Shown here: positions 11,176-24,174 of the stretch, in pieces
Position numbering within the stretch: the stretch's first letter is position 1
How the letters are laid out: each line of letters begins with the position of its first letter
Assembly: GCA_030704615.1 (NCBI GenBank)
Contig: CM060733.1
Span: 4,588,001-4,652,000, forward strand
Length of the DNA: 64,000 bases
Direction of reading: 5' to 3'
Origin: Takakia lepidozioides
Taxonomy: Eukaryota > Streptophyta > Takakiopsida > Takakiales > Takakiaceae
Notes under the pieces: generated by a model
What the model was told of the DNA's origin: nothing
Database searches by the model: none
Seen by the model: only the letters and a program-made list of their open reading frames with translations
Made by a program: the position numbers and the translations under genes

Positions 11176-14100
11176 TACAAGAAGGCCATTTTGTGTGTAT
11201 CACAACTGCCAACAACGGTCTTATGTCCTCCTTCTCGGACAGGGCCCTGTGCCTCCTCCCACTCGCACACATTACTACCCCAGGATGGCAGAAGTGCACA
11301 GATTCTCTGCAGGCTTGTATGTGCGTGAAATGGTTCTTGTTTCTGAAAGTATCAATGGTGGAGTCCAGTTGTATTGTGGGATGCATCCTGTTGGGACAGC
11401 TTGAAGCCAAGGGAATAGTATATTACCCTCATGAGAGAGGGAGAGGAGGAGGACAGTAGGGAGGGAGCACACATGCAGGAGCAGCACCAGTTGAAGATCT
11501 GACGCCAGTCAAATGACACAGATGCCTGCCACACAAGCAATACTAGATACAAGTGAGGCAGGCCGCTAAACTTTTCTCGAGGAAAACCCCCTCTCTGCCA
11601 CCAAAGACTGAATGCCGTTGTGAAGTCCATGTGGTCAAGAAGGTATATTCCAGGATTTGTGCATCACTCTCCAGGTGTATTGTCTTGTCAGCTGAAAGCC
11701 CCCAATAATCAGTAGTTCGTGCAGGCTGCAGAGAGAGACTAACAGAACGGGGGGACATCAGAGTTATTTTGGTTGTATTCCTAAAATGGCAAGGGAAAGA
11801 TGACAGGTGTGGTTAGAGAGATGCAAGTTTTCGGATTTCAAGTTTGGTCCTATATTGGGGACGGGCAGCTTCGGGCGTGTTCATTGCCGTGCTGGGTGTG
11901 AGCTGCCCAGCAATTAGACCCAACAGGGCTAGGGGTTTAGGTTCAAGCCTCAAGATTTTCAAAGTTGGTGAACAGAGGTGCGGGGACTTTGTTCTTGATG
12001 TTCCTGAACTCTCTGGTGACAATATCCCAGACATTGTAACAGAAATGGATATGGTCTTCAGGCTGCCAGCACATTGGGCAATAACAATCTCCTCTTCCTT
12101 TCTGCATCTGGTTATTATTCAAAGGTAGGCTCGTCACCCTGCGTTTAAATTTCAGTCGAGTGCCAAGGGTAGGTAGGCCCTTGAGATCATCCTTAAGGTC
12201 CTTGTCTAACTCTGCCATCCTATGTAAATCTCTCTCTCCATGAAGTTAGGCATAAAACTTCGCTGAACTTGTTTCCAGTCTGTAACGTGTTGTGTTGTGT
12301 TTGCCTCTTTTTAACGACATCAGACAGCCCAATTTCGGCATCATCACACTGTCTCTACCCAGATCTGCCTCCATACTCCTATCTCAAACTCTTCCACGGA
12401 AGTGAATCAGTATCCCTCTCGGAGAGCAGTTGAGATTGGGCCTTTACGATCTAATCCGCGTCCAATTTTAAGACTGGTTGTGACTCATCGACTTGCCCAG
12501 CTGATTCACTCCAGATCGTCTTTGCTCTGTTGGGCGATGAAAAAATATTGGGAGGGCCATTGCCTAAGACATCAGGGTGTGTGGAGCGTCTGTTTGCAGA
12601 CCAGTGTAATCTCTTTGGGTTTGAGTGGTACTGTTTCTGCCTCCTCTCTTTCATATCATTGGAAGCAACAGCAGTAGTAGGAAGAGCATAACTGTCTCCT
12701 TCCTTTCCATGTAGGTACAAAGCTCATAGATCCATCAAACCATTCAGAGCAAAAACAGCAGTAGTACTTGTATAAAATCAACACATACAAACTGATTTGA
12801 GGTTTGCGATAGCTCAAAGCCTCACACCCTTAGTCTCTTGCCCTTAGTAGCATTTCCTGCAACAAAAGAAGGTGAAGTGGCCTCACCTGGATCCATCACA
12901 GCCAACCAACAAACCAACAGCTTAGTGATCCCTGTGGCACCCTAGGCTTAAACCACTTCACATTTATTATCAATTTCATCCCTGCAGCTAGCAAAGAGGA
13001 GAGGTAAGAGAGGTCCTTTTCGCCATTTCACAACTTAACAGCACGGAAGGTGTTACTAGAGCCAAGTACTCAAGAAATGGGACACATAGAGGCCTTTGTT
13101 AAGTATTCATAGATTCAGAATAGAGAACCCGCTTGTGCGGCGCTAAATTGCACAGACTGCGCTTTCTTTCGTACCTATTCGAAATATGCTTCCCAGACCA
13201 GCAATACTAACGTGAATCAGTGGAACTTGAATGCCAAGCAGGGAAAAACAGTCCGAAGAAAATGGATTATATTTCGGATCGGAAGAAAGGAAGCGTACTG
13301 TCAAGAAGATGATCAAGATCGTCGTGCGAGCATCTGCGTCCGCCATTGTGGACTGCTCCTTGCAAGCAGCGATCTGCAGATGTCCGTTAGCATATTCCTC
13401 ATCAGAAGCATATCGTCGATGACGGCTGGAGACTCTTCCGTCAATAAAGTATATATTTTATGACTGCGACGGACAATTCCCATCTAGGTCATGTGACAGC
13501 CACGTGTAACGTAATCCGCGGTCTTCAGATTTAAACCTGCCACGCGGCGATAGGCCTCTCTGCCACTTGGAGAAAGCTGCGGGACGCCAGGTGGGCACTT
13601 GTGAGGTGGCTCCCCGTTCGTCTTGGAGAAGTTAGAACCGAAGCTTGGGGTGACGGCCCTTACATACGCGTCGCTCGGTGATTCATCGTCGATCCCCCGC
13701 CTGCCGCTCCAGCAGCACCTTGTTTCATCTCGAGAGTCGAAGATTTGTGATCGAAAAAGTGTGAGGACGCTGCATTCCTTTCGCAGTTGAAATGAGATGC
13801 AAGTTCCAGAGCCCGAGAGTTGCTCGCAAGATTCGCATATGGCAGACGTCAAACGGTAAGCGGGTTATATGTAGCCCGGATTCAAATATGGATCTCAGAA
13901 GCTTGGACAGCTGTCCATGCAGCACCCGAGGACCGGGTTCGAGGTCCCCACACGTCACTCGATGGAAGGCACGCTTGCTATGGAGCGTTAAGTAGAGGTC
14001 TCCGCTCCCTCTCTCTTGACTCCCGAATGTAAGTCGAGCTTCCGAACGGGATCTGTGTAGCTCTTCTCTCTTGGACCAATCAACCGGCATCACGGTATAG

Positions 14101-14430
14101 CTGTGCACAGTTCAGATTGAATTTGGGCGGTGTAGATTATTGAATCCCCAGATCAGGGAGAACCAGTTTGCGTTCGTTGTCGATTGTAATCTGGAACATT
14201 CTAAGAGATGGAGTTCAAATCTTGATTACCTGCATGCCTTTCCTGTAGACGGAGGTCGAGGAAGCATTCTGTAGCTTCTTTTTATTTGTATCATACTCAG
14301 CAGCACCAATTTGGGCAGCAGCATCCGTCTTCACAGTGCATTGTGTTGTAATCCCAGGCCTGTCCAGGCACTTTGAATTTTTACGGAACAAAAGCACATA
14401 GTAAGCTTCTTATCAGGAAGAGTGAGATAG
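11176..14430. other. intergenic with LINE remnant, otherwise no gene recognised
   Basis: Apart from the zf-RVT remnant listed separately, only short open frames without family features were seen on either strand. Confidence 0.45.
11940..12220 (-). pseudogene. LINE-type reverse transcriptase C-terminal zinc finger (zf-RVT) remnant
   Basis: A minus-strand open stretch contains CPMCWQPEDHIHFCYNVWDIV-like spacing: C-x2-C, then E-D-H, then C-x3-W. This is the usual layout of the zf-RVT domain found after the RT of plant non-LTR elements. The first Cys pair maps to about 12,068-12,079. No RT palm motifs were found next to it, so only the end of an element survives, if the call is right. The match is short. 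Confidence 0.4.
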
Positions 14431-17273
14431 ATGACAGGTGAAGGTGTAGCCGATATGCAGCCGTGGGGCAAGCTCTTAAGGAAGCAGATGATAGCGGGTG
14501 GGCTTGCAGGCATGCTTGCTGATGGTGTCATGTACCCCATGCTGACTGTCAAATCCCGCCTCATGGTTTGTCCCGCTTCTTCTCTCCCTTTTCTCCCTCT
14601 CTCTCGCCCTACATAGTAAGAGATCTGGTGCAGATAAGTACTACTTGTTGTTGAGCTCTTTCTCGAATATGTCAGGGAGTACTTAGTGTGTTGGAGTCTG
14701 ATTTGAGGAACGTTCGTTTGTACCTAGGGAATCTCTGTGTCACTCCCTAATGACTATAGAGCCATAATGTGACAGCGAGATTCAAAGCTGGATCTGCTCG
14801 AACATGTCAACCTCTCATCTCACGTGCCCTTCCTGCTCTGGGTGAATTGACGACATTCGACCTAGATGTCCAGAGTGTAGTTTCTAATTACTCTTTCCTT
14901 CCCAACTCCTTAGCAGGAAAATGATATGTAGATCTGTCCAAGTTAACAAATTGGTTACAGTGATATCAAAGAGACTGCTGGGTGTTTGGGCAGGTGCAAG
15001 GAGGGGGTGGTGGGGCAGCAGCGTTGTACATGTATAAAGGGCCAGCTCAAGCTCTATACACCATAGCTTCCAAGGAGGGCTGGCGCACACTTTACAAGGG
15101 CTATGCTACAGTATCACAAACTGCACCGGCACAAGCCCTCTACATGGCTACTTATCAAACTGCAAAGAGGGAACTTCCTGGTATTCTTTTCATCCTTTGC
15201 CTGCAGTTCTCATGGGGCTCTTCTGGATTTTCGGAGGACAATAGATGAGCGGAAGACCGTGCCGTGGGCACTTCTAAACAGTTTGACCTCTCCTTTCCAC
15301 TGTCTGAATTGCTCAAAATTTCTGCCCGGAATACCTATCGTCCACTCCTATGTTGATGTAGATACCCGCATTCAGTACAAACGTTCAATAAGTCCTACAA
15401 GACTGATGTGTGTCGCTTGGTGTATGGAGGATGTCCCCTCCGAGTCTGCGCACCTCTCTCTGTTTGCTCTGAACAGAATCAACTTCATTTGAAGTCCTGC
15501 AGCTACCCTCATCCGTGACCCACCTTTGCTCCCTTGTCTGCTGGGTGGTCCACAAGGCTCTGACAAGCGAAGGCTGATTAGGACATCATTGTCTTTAGCG
15601 CGCATAAGATTGCTCCCTCAAGCTCTCTTTGGCAATTATTCCCCCTGAACTTGTGGTTTTTGAATCTCTAAATTGCAGGGTTCTTATGGCCAGATATTGT
15701 TGGGTTTAGGTGGACCAGATAATCCGATGGTGCAGTTTGTTGGCGGTTTGCTGGCAACACTTACGCAATCATCAGTGAATGTGCCCGTGGAGGTGATCAG
15801 ACAACGCCAAATGGTTCAAACAAGTGGGGAGGGCGCTTATCAGGTCTGAACCTTTTGTACCGGTATATTGAAATAACATCGTGATACATGTCTACCTTTC
15901 GTAAGCATTCCGTTAACATCTGCATAGTCATTACTGTCTCCTAGGACACTTGTAGACCTCTGTTACTCGTCTGCATTCATGAACTCAGGACTCAAGTCAA
16001 GCTCAGCTATGATGTAGAAGGAGGGGCACGAATCTAAGAGAAAGATATCTCAAGAGAAACTTTGTAACATCCGCAGGAAGCTCAAAGATCTCCTCGGGAA
16101 AAGGAAAATAGACAACAAGATATAGAAAGGAAAAGTAGGCGCCAACAACCAGCGGTCAATGGGCACATTCGTTTGTTATTTGCTGTAGGAGACAGAGTCT
16201 GATGAAGGAGGGAGGGTGTGAGGTTGCTGATCCCTTATCTCACATTTGCAACTGAATGGGCAGGGCTCTTTGCATACGGTCAGAAGCATATACCACACCG
16301 AAGGCATAGGTGCCTTCTACAGAGGGTTTCTCCTCGCCCAGCTGGTGTGGGGGCCCTACAACGCAGTGTATTTGCCACTGTGGGAGGCTAGCAAACGAGC
16401 TTGCGTATGGTATTCAGGGGCCGAGTCTGTGGAAAAGCTGGACGTTCAGTATGAGCTCGCCAGCTCCTTCTGCAGTGCCGCATTCGCTGCTGGACTCACC
16501 AACCCCGTGGTTTGTCTCTCTCTCTCTCCACTATATGTTTATAAGTCCGACTTTTAGCGTCTGTTCCCTCTTGTTGGGCGCGGGGTCTATGGCCACAAAG
16601 CTACTGCAAACAACATCTTATGAACTCGTACCTTGTCTCCACTTTGTAACATGGCCAATAGCACATGCGGTTTCCTGAGATGAAAATTTAACCCTTTTGT
16701 GCATTTCCCTTTGGTTGGACTGTTTACTTCTCCCCTCTGTCCTCTCCCACCCACACACCTGCCCCCACCCCAAAAAAATTCTCCCTTCCTCCCAACAAGG
16801 CCAAAATTGACGGATCTGGAGCTGTCCAAATTGCCATGGAACATGTTCAGAGGTTTCCCTTTGGGGTGCGTTGATGGATACTTGAACTTTGCATTTGTCT
16901 ATGACTGCTGAACATAAATGGCATAGCTTTAGACTACCCAGACGTATGAAGAGTGATGCAAGGAGGTTACTAGCAAGTCGATATTTCATTTCAATGTTGC
17001 TCAAGATGCCTGACAGTCAACTGACCATCGCCCTAATTCCACGTTATACATGTACAGGATGTCATCAAAACAAGGTTGCAAGTTCAGGGCAAGAGTAATG
17101 TAAGAAACAGCACTCAGTATGATGGTGCCTGGGATGCTGCGCGCTCCATCTACCGACAGGAAGGGGCCAGGGGCTTCACACGGGGCATTACATCTCGCAT
17201 GTTGTGGATCGCACCTTCATCCATGATCATGTTCACTGCCTACGACCAGCTCATGAAACAATTATCTCTATGA
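14431..17273 (+). CDS. mitochondrial carrier (SLC25) protein, SLC25A44-like, 5 exons
   Basis: Exons 14,431-14,565, 14,994-15,180, 15,710-15,843, 16,264-16,509 and 17,058-17,273 join in frame to 305 residues, the normal carrier length. Three carrier repeats are visible: YPMLTVKSRLM (exon 1, acidic position replaced), VPVEVIRQRQM (exon 3, a good PxExxRxR) and NPV/DVIKTRLQVQG (split by intron 4, a good PxDxxKxR). Each is followed by an EG-x-YRG-type half-signature (EGWRTLYKGY, EGIGAFYRGF, EGARGFTRGI). Such proteins are six-helix inner-membrane exchangers. The RLMVQG junction and the GPYNAVYLPLW segment resemble SLC25A44-type carriers, but the transported substrate cannot be read from sequence. 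The exon 3 start is the least certain boundary: an alternative AG at 15,678 gives the wrong phase, so 15,710 was chosen. Confidence 0.85.
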
Positions 17274-18039
17274 TTTCGCAGCAAAGAACGAGTGGGTGCG
17301 CTTGCTAAAAACCTACAAATGAGTGGAAAAATATCGCATCCTGAACGTGGCTGCGCTTTCAACTCTAAGATTTTACCAAGATTGCAATGTTGACAGCCCT
17401 GTGGCCGCATCTTCGAGTTAAGTAGGAATGGGATCAGGGCTTGCCAGCGCATAAATGATACGAATGGTTTCAAGGATTTCGAACTCCCGAGCGCATTAGC
17501 TCGAGGCATTTTTCAACATTCTTGAAAAGATTCTGCCATGGCCCAATATTGCTGTGGCGATGTAATGTGCAATTTCAAATGAAAAATGGGTTTCCAATCG
17601 GCAGCTCCCCCATGCATCAAAGGGCAGATCTGAACGCCCCAAATATAACATCCCAAAGAATTCAAGTATCAACTATCAACCTTAAAGGACACAGCTATTT
17701 TGGTAGGCCCACTAAAACATACTGCATACCCTCATGGATAAGGGTGTAACTTCCACCAATCATCCATGGGGATGACCCATATATGTATACGCATATCTAT
17801 TACATCCACGTCCGGTTAAAAGCGTAGGTAATTTGACATTGAATTTGGGAAATTATAACAAGGGCCAAACCGCGAGAAGCTTTGTCCATTGAAGCAACAA
17901 TTTTGACAAGCTGCCACATTTTTTGACCAATCATACTCCGTTTACCACATTTTTTCCATTGACTTCAACATGATGCAAAGTCTCTACCCTGAAGGGAGAA
18001 AGCCAGTGTTCTATGGTATGGACATGGTCCTGGTACCAG

Positions 18040-18665
18040 ACTATCACAAAACTTTCATACCAGTCTGGTCTATATAATGGTGGATGTATTTAATCCAGAT
18101 ACTGCATAAGTGTGAGTATCATGACCACAACACCTGCTGGTATGAGATATGAATTCTGGTATCATTCCAAAGCCATAGTGAATTTCAAGTTTATCAAATA
18201 GCAAGTATCAAGTGAAAACAAATACAATACAAATAAAGAAAGAAATATATATAAGTACAAGTATGTAGGCATATGTATACATAAATTAGTATAGTACACA
18301 TACCAGAGTAAATGAGGAAGACAGCGGGGAGTACTGATATTGTAGCTGGTATGAAAATATATATATATTTGACGCCTCCCGAAGGAAGTGTAAATTATGG
18401 TGTCTCTTCACCCCCAAGGGTTAATGCCTTCCGCTAGGAAGGTGGACATTGTGACACCAGTTGGTGCATTGAACCCACAACCACTTCCGAGGTGGTATGT
18501 GCCCATTACCAATGGGCTACAACTTGGTGTCGGGGGAAAACTGATACGAGCCTGGTCTGGTATATGACCAAGTATTCTCCCAAATGATACCAAACTGGTC
18601 TGGTATTTAATACCAGTGCATATACCAGTACTTCATACCAGTCCCTCACCTATATACCAGACCAG
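18040..18665. repeat. possible MITE with CCAG(A/T)CTGGT-type termini
   Basis: The left end reads CATACCAGTCTGGTCTATA and the right end TATATACCAGACCAGTTG, an approximate inverted match. Many short TACCAG/CTGGTA steps lie between. A comparable pair of ends occurs at about 60,020 and 60,712. Two loci with similar inverted ends suggest a short non-autonomous DNA element family, but boundaries and target duplications were not resolved. Confidence 0.35.
18445..18535 (-). repeat. tRNA-like sequence / SINE head, copy A
   Basis: The minus strand has a polymerase III box A (TAGCCCATTGG) and box B (GGTTCAATGC). A D-arm GCCC/GGGC, an anticodon-like arm ACCAC-CTCGGAA-GTGGT and matching ends (ACCAAGTTG with CAACTGGT) give a near cloverleaf. 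The T-arm pairing is poor. Copy B shares about 70 bases. Two copies with different flanks point to a tRNA-derived SINE head rather than a working tRNA gene. Confidence 0.5.
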
Positions 18666-21254
18666 TTGTAAGTTGAAGGTACATACATAGTTGAAAGTAC
18701 ATCAATGCACATCCATTTCTATGGGTTCTTGTGTCTTGAGGAGGAATAGCAAATTGCTACAACGAAAAGAATAGTTTTGGGTCATGGTCTTGTCCATGGC
18801 AGATGAAATTGCTTACATACATCTTTTTATTTTGTCGTGTCCTTCAGGTTGATCGACTTTTGTACTCGTCAGCAATCTATCCGCATAAAAGGTATTTTCT
18901 GCTTCACCTCTCCATTCTTTGTACTTCACTTTGATCCTACACTCACACCTGGACACTAAGAATGGTCACACCTGCCAAAAATTGATGACCCCATTTCATG
19001 ACTTTTCAGGACAGACAATGATCTGTCTTAAGTTGTCTTTAAGTCTGAACCAAGACTACTAAACCGATTGCTATTGGAGAGAATGCTTCCTTCATGAACA
19101 TATGTACCTTATTTTGCCTCATGTCTATTGGCAAATTGTTCTCTATTTCTCAATACAAGAACTAAGCTAGCAAGCTTGGTCACCTGAAAGCAGCAACTTA
19201 TTTTCTTTGGATGCTTAAAACGAGAATTGAGGAAGTACATAAGAGTTTTTGTTTCAAATACCTGGTCAATCGTAGGCATAAGACAAATTAGGATGATATG
19301 ATCCAAATACTCTTAACAACGGATATAGAATCTCAGGTTTACTGGTTTTACAAACTGTGTATGGAAAATAAATCATTATTTGTCATTCAAAACGTTAGGC
19401 TAAAGTACTCACACAGTTGAAAGCTGAAGGTGCGTCGGGCCCTGTAGATTATGAACAAGACTTCCACATTAGAACAGTCAAAACAGATAAGATTGACAAG
19501 AGCATTTGGTAGAAACGCCTTCGATGACAGAAATAAATAAATAAATAAAATGAGAGAAGATAGTTAGATCCCACCCACTTGAAATTGCTGACATCAAGTA
19601 CCATGGCATGCAGGTTCTTTTACAAGAGACACCACGAAAGCTATCAACCAAGACACAAGAGAAAGAAATCTCACAAATTTCCAGGTCATGCCATGGATGT
19701 GCTGCAATGGAGCACCGATCCATGGATTCGAGGATCCGTTTGTAATGAATCACCATTCAACAATCCTAAATTTTCAAAAACTAGATCTAGGATTTTGTTT
19801 CTCAGGTCCTACAAATGGCGGCAGCCTCCCTAGACGACTGTATATAAGAGGAGTTCTATCACGCGATAAGTACAAGGAACCCACCCAAACCTCACATAAT
19901 TTAATGAAGATTGATGTGACGATTTAAACCACACGAGAAAAAACCATCTGTGGCTCTAGTTTCCAACCACACTGGTTAAACTGAATACTCATCTGGTTAT
20001 TCATCTGCATATAGCCGGTATGGCAATCCTCCTCGCAGATATGGAGGATCCTACATTTGTCCTTACACCCCTCGTGACTCTTATAGCGTCCATACAGTCC
20101 CCCTTACAAATTTTGCTGAGCAATTAACGCGAAGTTGATCTTTCTTTCATGGATGGAAGATAGTATCAATCATAAACTTGTTACGATAATTCTGGACAAT
20201 TATGAGCATATAGATGATACAGGCTGATCGCGGCTATTCAAATAAATTACAGCTTCCATGGTCAGCAACAAAATTGTTGTGTTACTCAAAGATTATGGTC
20301 GACTGTTGAGGTCGTTCTCGATGAGGATGATCGTGAGTGGAAGATACCTCAGAATTGTTGCAAAGCTCCTGACCATAAGATTTAGTTGAAGACTTGCAGG
20401 GAGAGACATGATTTATGGAAATTTGAACTTGTAACTGACATTTGATTTTGTAGACAAACACTTGTAGATCAGTAATCATAATACCAGTGTTGAGATTTCT
20501 GAGATTGTCACTTTGGCACGCTGCATACAAATAGATGCATGAAGTTTCACCTTCTGCACGTTCCCGTCTCTCTTCACGATTTGGATCGCGTCTCTTTCGT
20601 TTCAGACTGCAGTCTATGACTCCACTGGAGCACACGATAATCCCTATTTCGTTGCAAGTTGCGTGGCCCTAAATTAAAGATCTTGCCCCGCCGTTTTCCA
20701 TTCCACGTGGTCAATTCCATGTGGTCCATTCCCCGTAATGCCCTTTGGCTTTTCATCCTTTGTATTTTGACCACACCTCCCATGAGGGAATGTCCTGCCA
20801 GGATGTGGCCTTCCGGACCGGACGCCACGTGCATGTATCTCAAGAACACGAACGGAAGGTCTCACTACCTTTCGTTTTAGGGAACGGAAGGCCTATCTTC
20901 CGAATCACGGAACAGAAGGTTCTAATAACGAGTTCATCGTAAAATCAACTTCAAATTCAGTATTTTGTGAGTTTTGGCACAAACCAATTAAAAGAGCCAG
21001 TCCTTTCCATTATAGTATTGGATCTTTACAAAAGGTCCTTAAAAAGTAAAGTCTATCCAATCCCTCCGCAAGTTGCAAGAGAAATTAAGGAAACATTTGG
21101 AATCAGAAACTGTTACTAAATTGCAAAACAAAGGTCCAACCTAGCCTAAGAGGCCATTTTATCTGACCTTGATCGATAGTCTGCTGCCAGCAAGGGCATA
21201 TGTACCAAATTTTGTCCACATAGTCCAAATCAAATCAGCTAAGCTCTAGTAGTC

Positions 21255-21785
21255 CTACTTAGTAAGATCTTTCAATAGATGTGTGGTAGATGGATCAGTT
21301 ATATTCAGTGTAATATTGTAGTTTGTAAGATTCTGGAAGTAGTGCCCGACGTTTGAGCTGTTGTTGCTGACCGAGGATGTAGTACCCAATTCCAGATTCA
21401 GTTTCTCACATCTTTCACGGTACTTGAAAAATGCATCATCTACCTCTTTCAATAAAGCAGGGTCAGACCAAAAATCATCGTCACCCCACATATTGGCATT
21501 CTTGTGCTTCATTTCATTCTGTGCCTTGACTACCAGTGGTGGTACAGAAACATCCTGCGATACTCCAGATCCGTAATTGTTGCAGGTAGTCTTACCATGA
21601 TCTGTAGCAGCAACTGCATGGTTGATATCGTCAGTTGATGCAGAAAATGTTTCTTCAACCGGATATGTTGGACCCACACATAGACAAGCTTCCACAAAAG
21701 TAGATGGTGTGGATGGTGCATTAACCTGATCCAATATATTTGGACTCCTTTGTGACACCATTCGGTGGATTGAACCCACAACCAC
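21255..21785 (-). CDS. hypothetical protein fragment, TE-associated
   Basis: A 176-residue minus-strand frame whose first ~20 residues are translated from the tRNA-like repeat, so that start is not credible. The remainder includes a WGDDDFWSDPALLKEVDDAF segment and a predicted helical EKLNLELG stretch. Just upstream on the same strand (about 21,870-21,830) is CHTCGEYGHWSR, close to a retroviral-type CCHC knuckle but lacking the last Cys. It is probably a fragment of a retrotransposon gag or a transposon accessory protein; I do not recognise the family. Confidence 0.3.
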   Translation of the reverse strand: MVVGSIHRMVSQRSPNILDQVNAPSTPSTFVEACLCVGPTYPVEETFSASTDDINHAVAATDHGKTTCNNYGSGVSQDVSVPPLVVKAQNEMKHKNANMWGDDDFWSDPALLKEVDDAFFKYRERCEKLNLELGTTSSVSNNSSNVGHYFQNLTNYNITLNITDPSTTHLLKDLTK

Positions 21786-21826
21786 TTCCGAGGTGGTATG
21801 TGCCCATTACCACTGGGCCCTTGACC
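21754..21826 (-). repeat. tRNA-like sequence / SINE head, copy B
   Basis: It shares most of the copy A core, including the CTCGGAA loop, and has a better box B (GGTTCAATCC) with a GTGG/CCAC T-stem. Similarity to copy A stops just after GTGTCACAA, so only the tRNA-like head is common. Confidence 0.5.
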
Positions 21827-21924
21827 AATGTCCATACTCACCACATGTATGACATCTGGTTATCTTCTTCAATATGTCAAGCTTGTCAAAGACAAAAAGA
21901 AGAATAACAGCATAGCACAGCAGA

Positions 21925-22188
21925 GTCGTAGAGAATGATACATTTGTAGCGACTACAGTAGTATGCTGTGAAGAACCAGTTGAAAAGTCAGGAGTGTTTT
22001 TTAGCGGAATTAGCTATGTCCAAGCAAGTGATGAGGAATCGGGGTATGCTGATAGTGTAGCCACACAACACATGACAGACAAGAAATATTGGTTTCAGAA
22101 TCTTGAGACAAACCAACCTGGGAAATGGGGAGTGAAAGTTGTCAATGACAACATTGTCTGTGTCATGGTTTTAGTCATGGTTATCTAG
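21925..22188 (+). pseudogene. Ty1/copia-type protease region fragment
   Basis: The frame contains ADSVATQHMTDKKYWF and later GKWGVKVVNDNI. Copia proteases in plants have DSGATQHMT at the active site followed by a W/F and G-x-W-x-V block. Here the active-site Gly is Val, and the frame ends within 100 bases with no integrase or RT after it. It is a short inactive fragment. Confidence 0.6.
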
Positions 22189-22199
22189 AATTACCTACT

Positions 22200-23870
22200 T
22201 CTAGTTAACTAGGACATTTTAGATATTTATATTTATATTTTGTGTGTTGGGACCTCATTTGGTCTCACATGCCAAGTGAGGTGTCGAGCCTCACTTGAGA
22301 CATGGAGATAGGTTTTCCCCTTGTGAGTATTGAGGAGGCTCATCTTCTTGTAGTTGAGCCTCCATGAGCCTCTCCCACCTCCATAGCTCTAGGTATTGAG
22401 AGGGAGTGTGGTGAGGGCTTTGTAGGGTGGATTCCTTTAGCAAAGGTGCCCTTGGCTTGACTTCGTTTATGTGATTGAGTGGATTCATGAGTGGAGTGTT
22501 TCCATTGTGTGTTCACTTCCATTATCACTACAAGAAGATCTCCTTATGCTTGTGAGTGCGGAGTGTAAGGGTTAGTTTAGCACTTGTGTGTTGGAGAGAG
22601 CTTGGTAAAGAGTTCTTGTGTTGCAAGGTGTTGCAAGGTGTTGCAGGTTTTGCAAAGGAAAATCCTTATGGCGTGAAGAACATGGATGTTAGGGTTTGAG
22701 AAGCATTACTTTGCTCTATAGAGGTGGAGAGCTTTTGAAAAGAGCTCTTGCATCACAAGAGAAGCATCTTGTGTGTGGAGAAGATAGACACTAGGGTTTT
22801 AAGAGCAAGCTCTAGTTGTTCATGGTGTGAAAGAGAAGCCAAAGAGCCGCACATGCTTGGGTTGGAGTAGAAGGAGTACAACAAGGGTAGCTTGAGGAGC
22901 ATTGAGTAGCTCAAGAGAAGCTAAGAAGTGGTTGTTCTATCCATGGTGAAATGAAACCAAGTGGGGTTTTATTTTGTTGACAAACAAGCAAGAATGCGGC
23001 GCTAGAAGGGAGTGCTTTTGGTAGTTCTATGAGTTCTTGGATTGCTCTTGGTGAAGCAAGTGGTTGACCGAGCAAGTGGCGCATGTGTGGGGCGCTTTCC
23101 AAGTGTGGCTTCCAATTCAAGCTTGAAGAGAGCTAGAAGGTGAAGTGAGCAAGTTCATTACTTGTGTATGAGGTGGTGCATGTTGTGGAAGAAAAGCCAA
23201 GGAGCTACATAGGCTAGAGCTTGAAGACAACAAAAGCAACCACTTGGAGAGCATCAAGAAACTCAAGATGACTCCAAATGGAAGCATGTGGGTGAGAATT
23301 CTATCCATGATGATGTGAAACCAAGCCTAGAGTATTGAAGAGCTTGGAGCACATGTGGGAGATCATTGGAGGTGGTCTTCATGTAGAAAGGAAATTGTGG
23401 CTCATGGCATGCATAGCAACTTCAACCATACATTAGCATGTGACAAGACAAGGAAGGGGAAGGTGAAGCTCATGTATTCATTCCCTTTTTGCTTAAGTTT
23501 TGTGGTGGATGGTTGATCAAGCAAGTGATGCTTATGTGGAGCATGCTCTTTAGGGCTTGTGACTTCAAGTTTGAGAAGATGAGCTCTTGAATAGAGGTTG
23601 GATACACATTATGATGAATGAAGAGAACACCTAGGTCAAGAGGTGGAAGTGTGTGTGACTAGCCCATGCAAGGGAAAGCACATAGAAGATGGCATACAAA
23701 ATTCAAATTCAAGCAAGGCTTGGCGCTTGTCATTGGGCACATTAGCTTGCTATGAGTTCCAAGGAGATCAAGAGGAACTTGTCAATTTGAGATGAATGCA
23801 TTGCAAAGTAAGATAATGCAATCTTGCATGCATGTTAGGGGGGAAGATACCATGAAGAAGGTGTTTCTTA
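22200..23870. other. purine-rich non-coding stretch, probably transposon-derived
   Basis: A long AAG/GAG/TGG-rich plus strand with no protein-coding similarity on either strand. Its compositional bias and position between TE fragments suggest LTR or untranslated transposon sequence; no boundaries were found. Confidence 0.35.
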
Positions 23871-23906
23871 CTATACTCTACAAACCCTAGTCTCCATACT
23901 CTTCAA

Positions 23907-24130
23907 GAAACTGTGTATGGGCTCCCTCTGCCCATCATACACTTTTGTGAACAGTGTATGGAACCCCTCTGCCCAACATACACTTTTGTGAACAGAGTAT
24001 GGGCCCCCTCTGCCCAACATACGTTTTTGTGAACAGTGTATGGGCTCCATCTGCCCCACCATACTTTTTTGAGAGCAGTGTATGGATACCAGTGGAGAGA
24101 CTTTGCCTACCATACGTTTTCATTAAAAGT
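23907..24130. repeat. ~41-bp tandem repeat, about 5 units
   Basis: Units share ACAGTGTATGG, then CCTCTGCCCAACATAC and TTTTGTGA. The first three are 41 bp and close; later ones drift in length. Short open frames across it are by-products of the repeat. Confidence 0.75.
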
Positions 24131-24174
24131 GTATGACATCTAGGGTGTATCTGGAGGAGTATTGCCTTTGGAGG

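Larger units (their letters stand above)
17274..21240. other. intergenic, repeat-bearing, no gene recognised
   Basis: Contains the CCAGACTGGT-rich element at about 18,040-18,665 with a tRNA-like insertion. From 18,700 to 21,240 there are only short unremarkable open frames. Confidence 0.5.

Noticed and set aside
18445-18535. Functional tRNA-Pro(CGG) gene
   Set aside because: The anticodon arm is good but the T-arm pairing is off by one, the D-arm is atypical, and a second copy with other flanks points to a SINE.
21830-21870. CCHC zinc knuckle on the minus strand
   Set aside because: CHTCGEYGHWSR lacks the final Cys and lies on the opposite strand to the adjacent copia protease; mentioned only as context.
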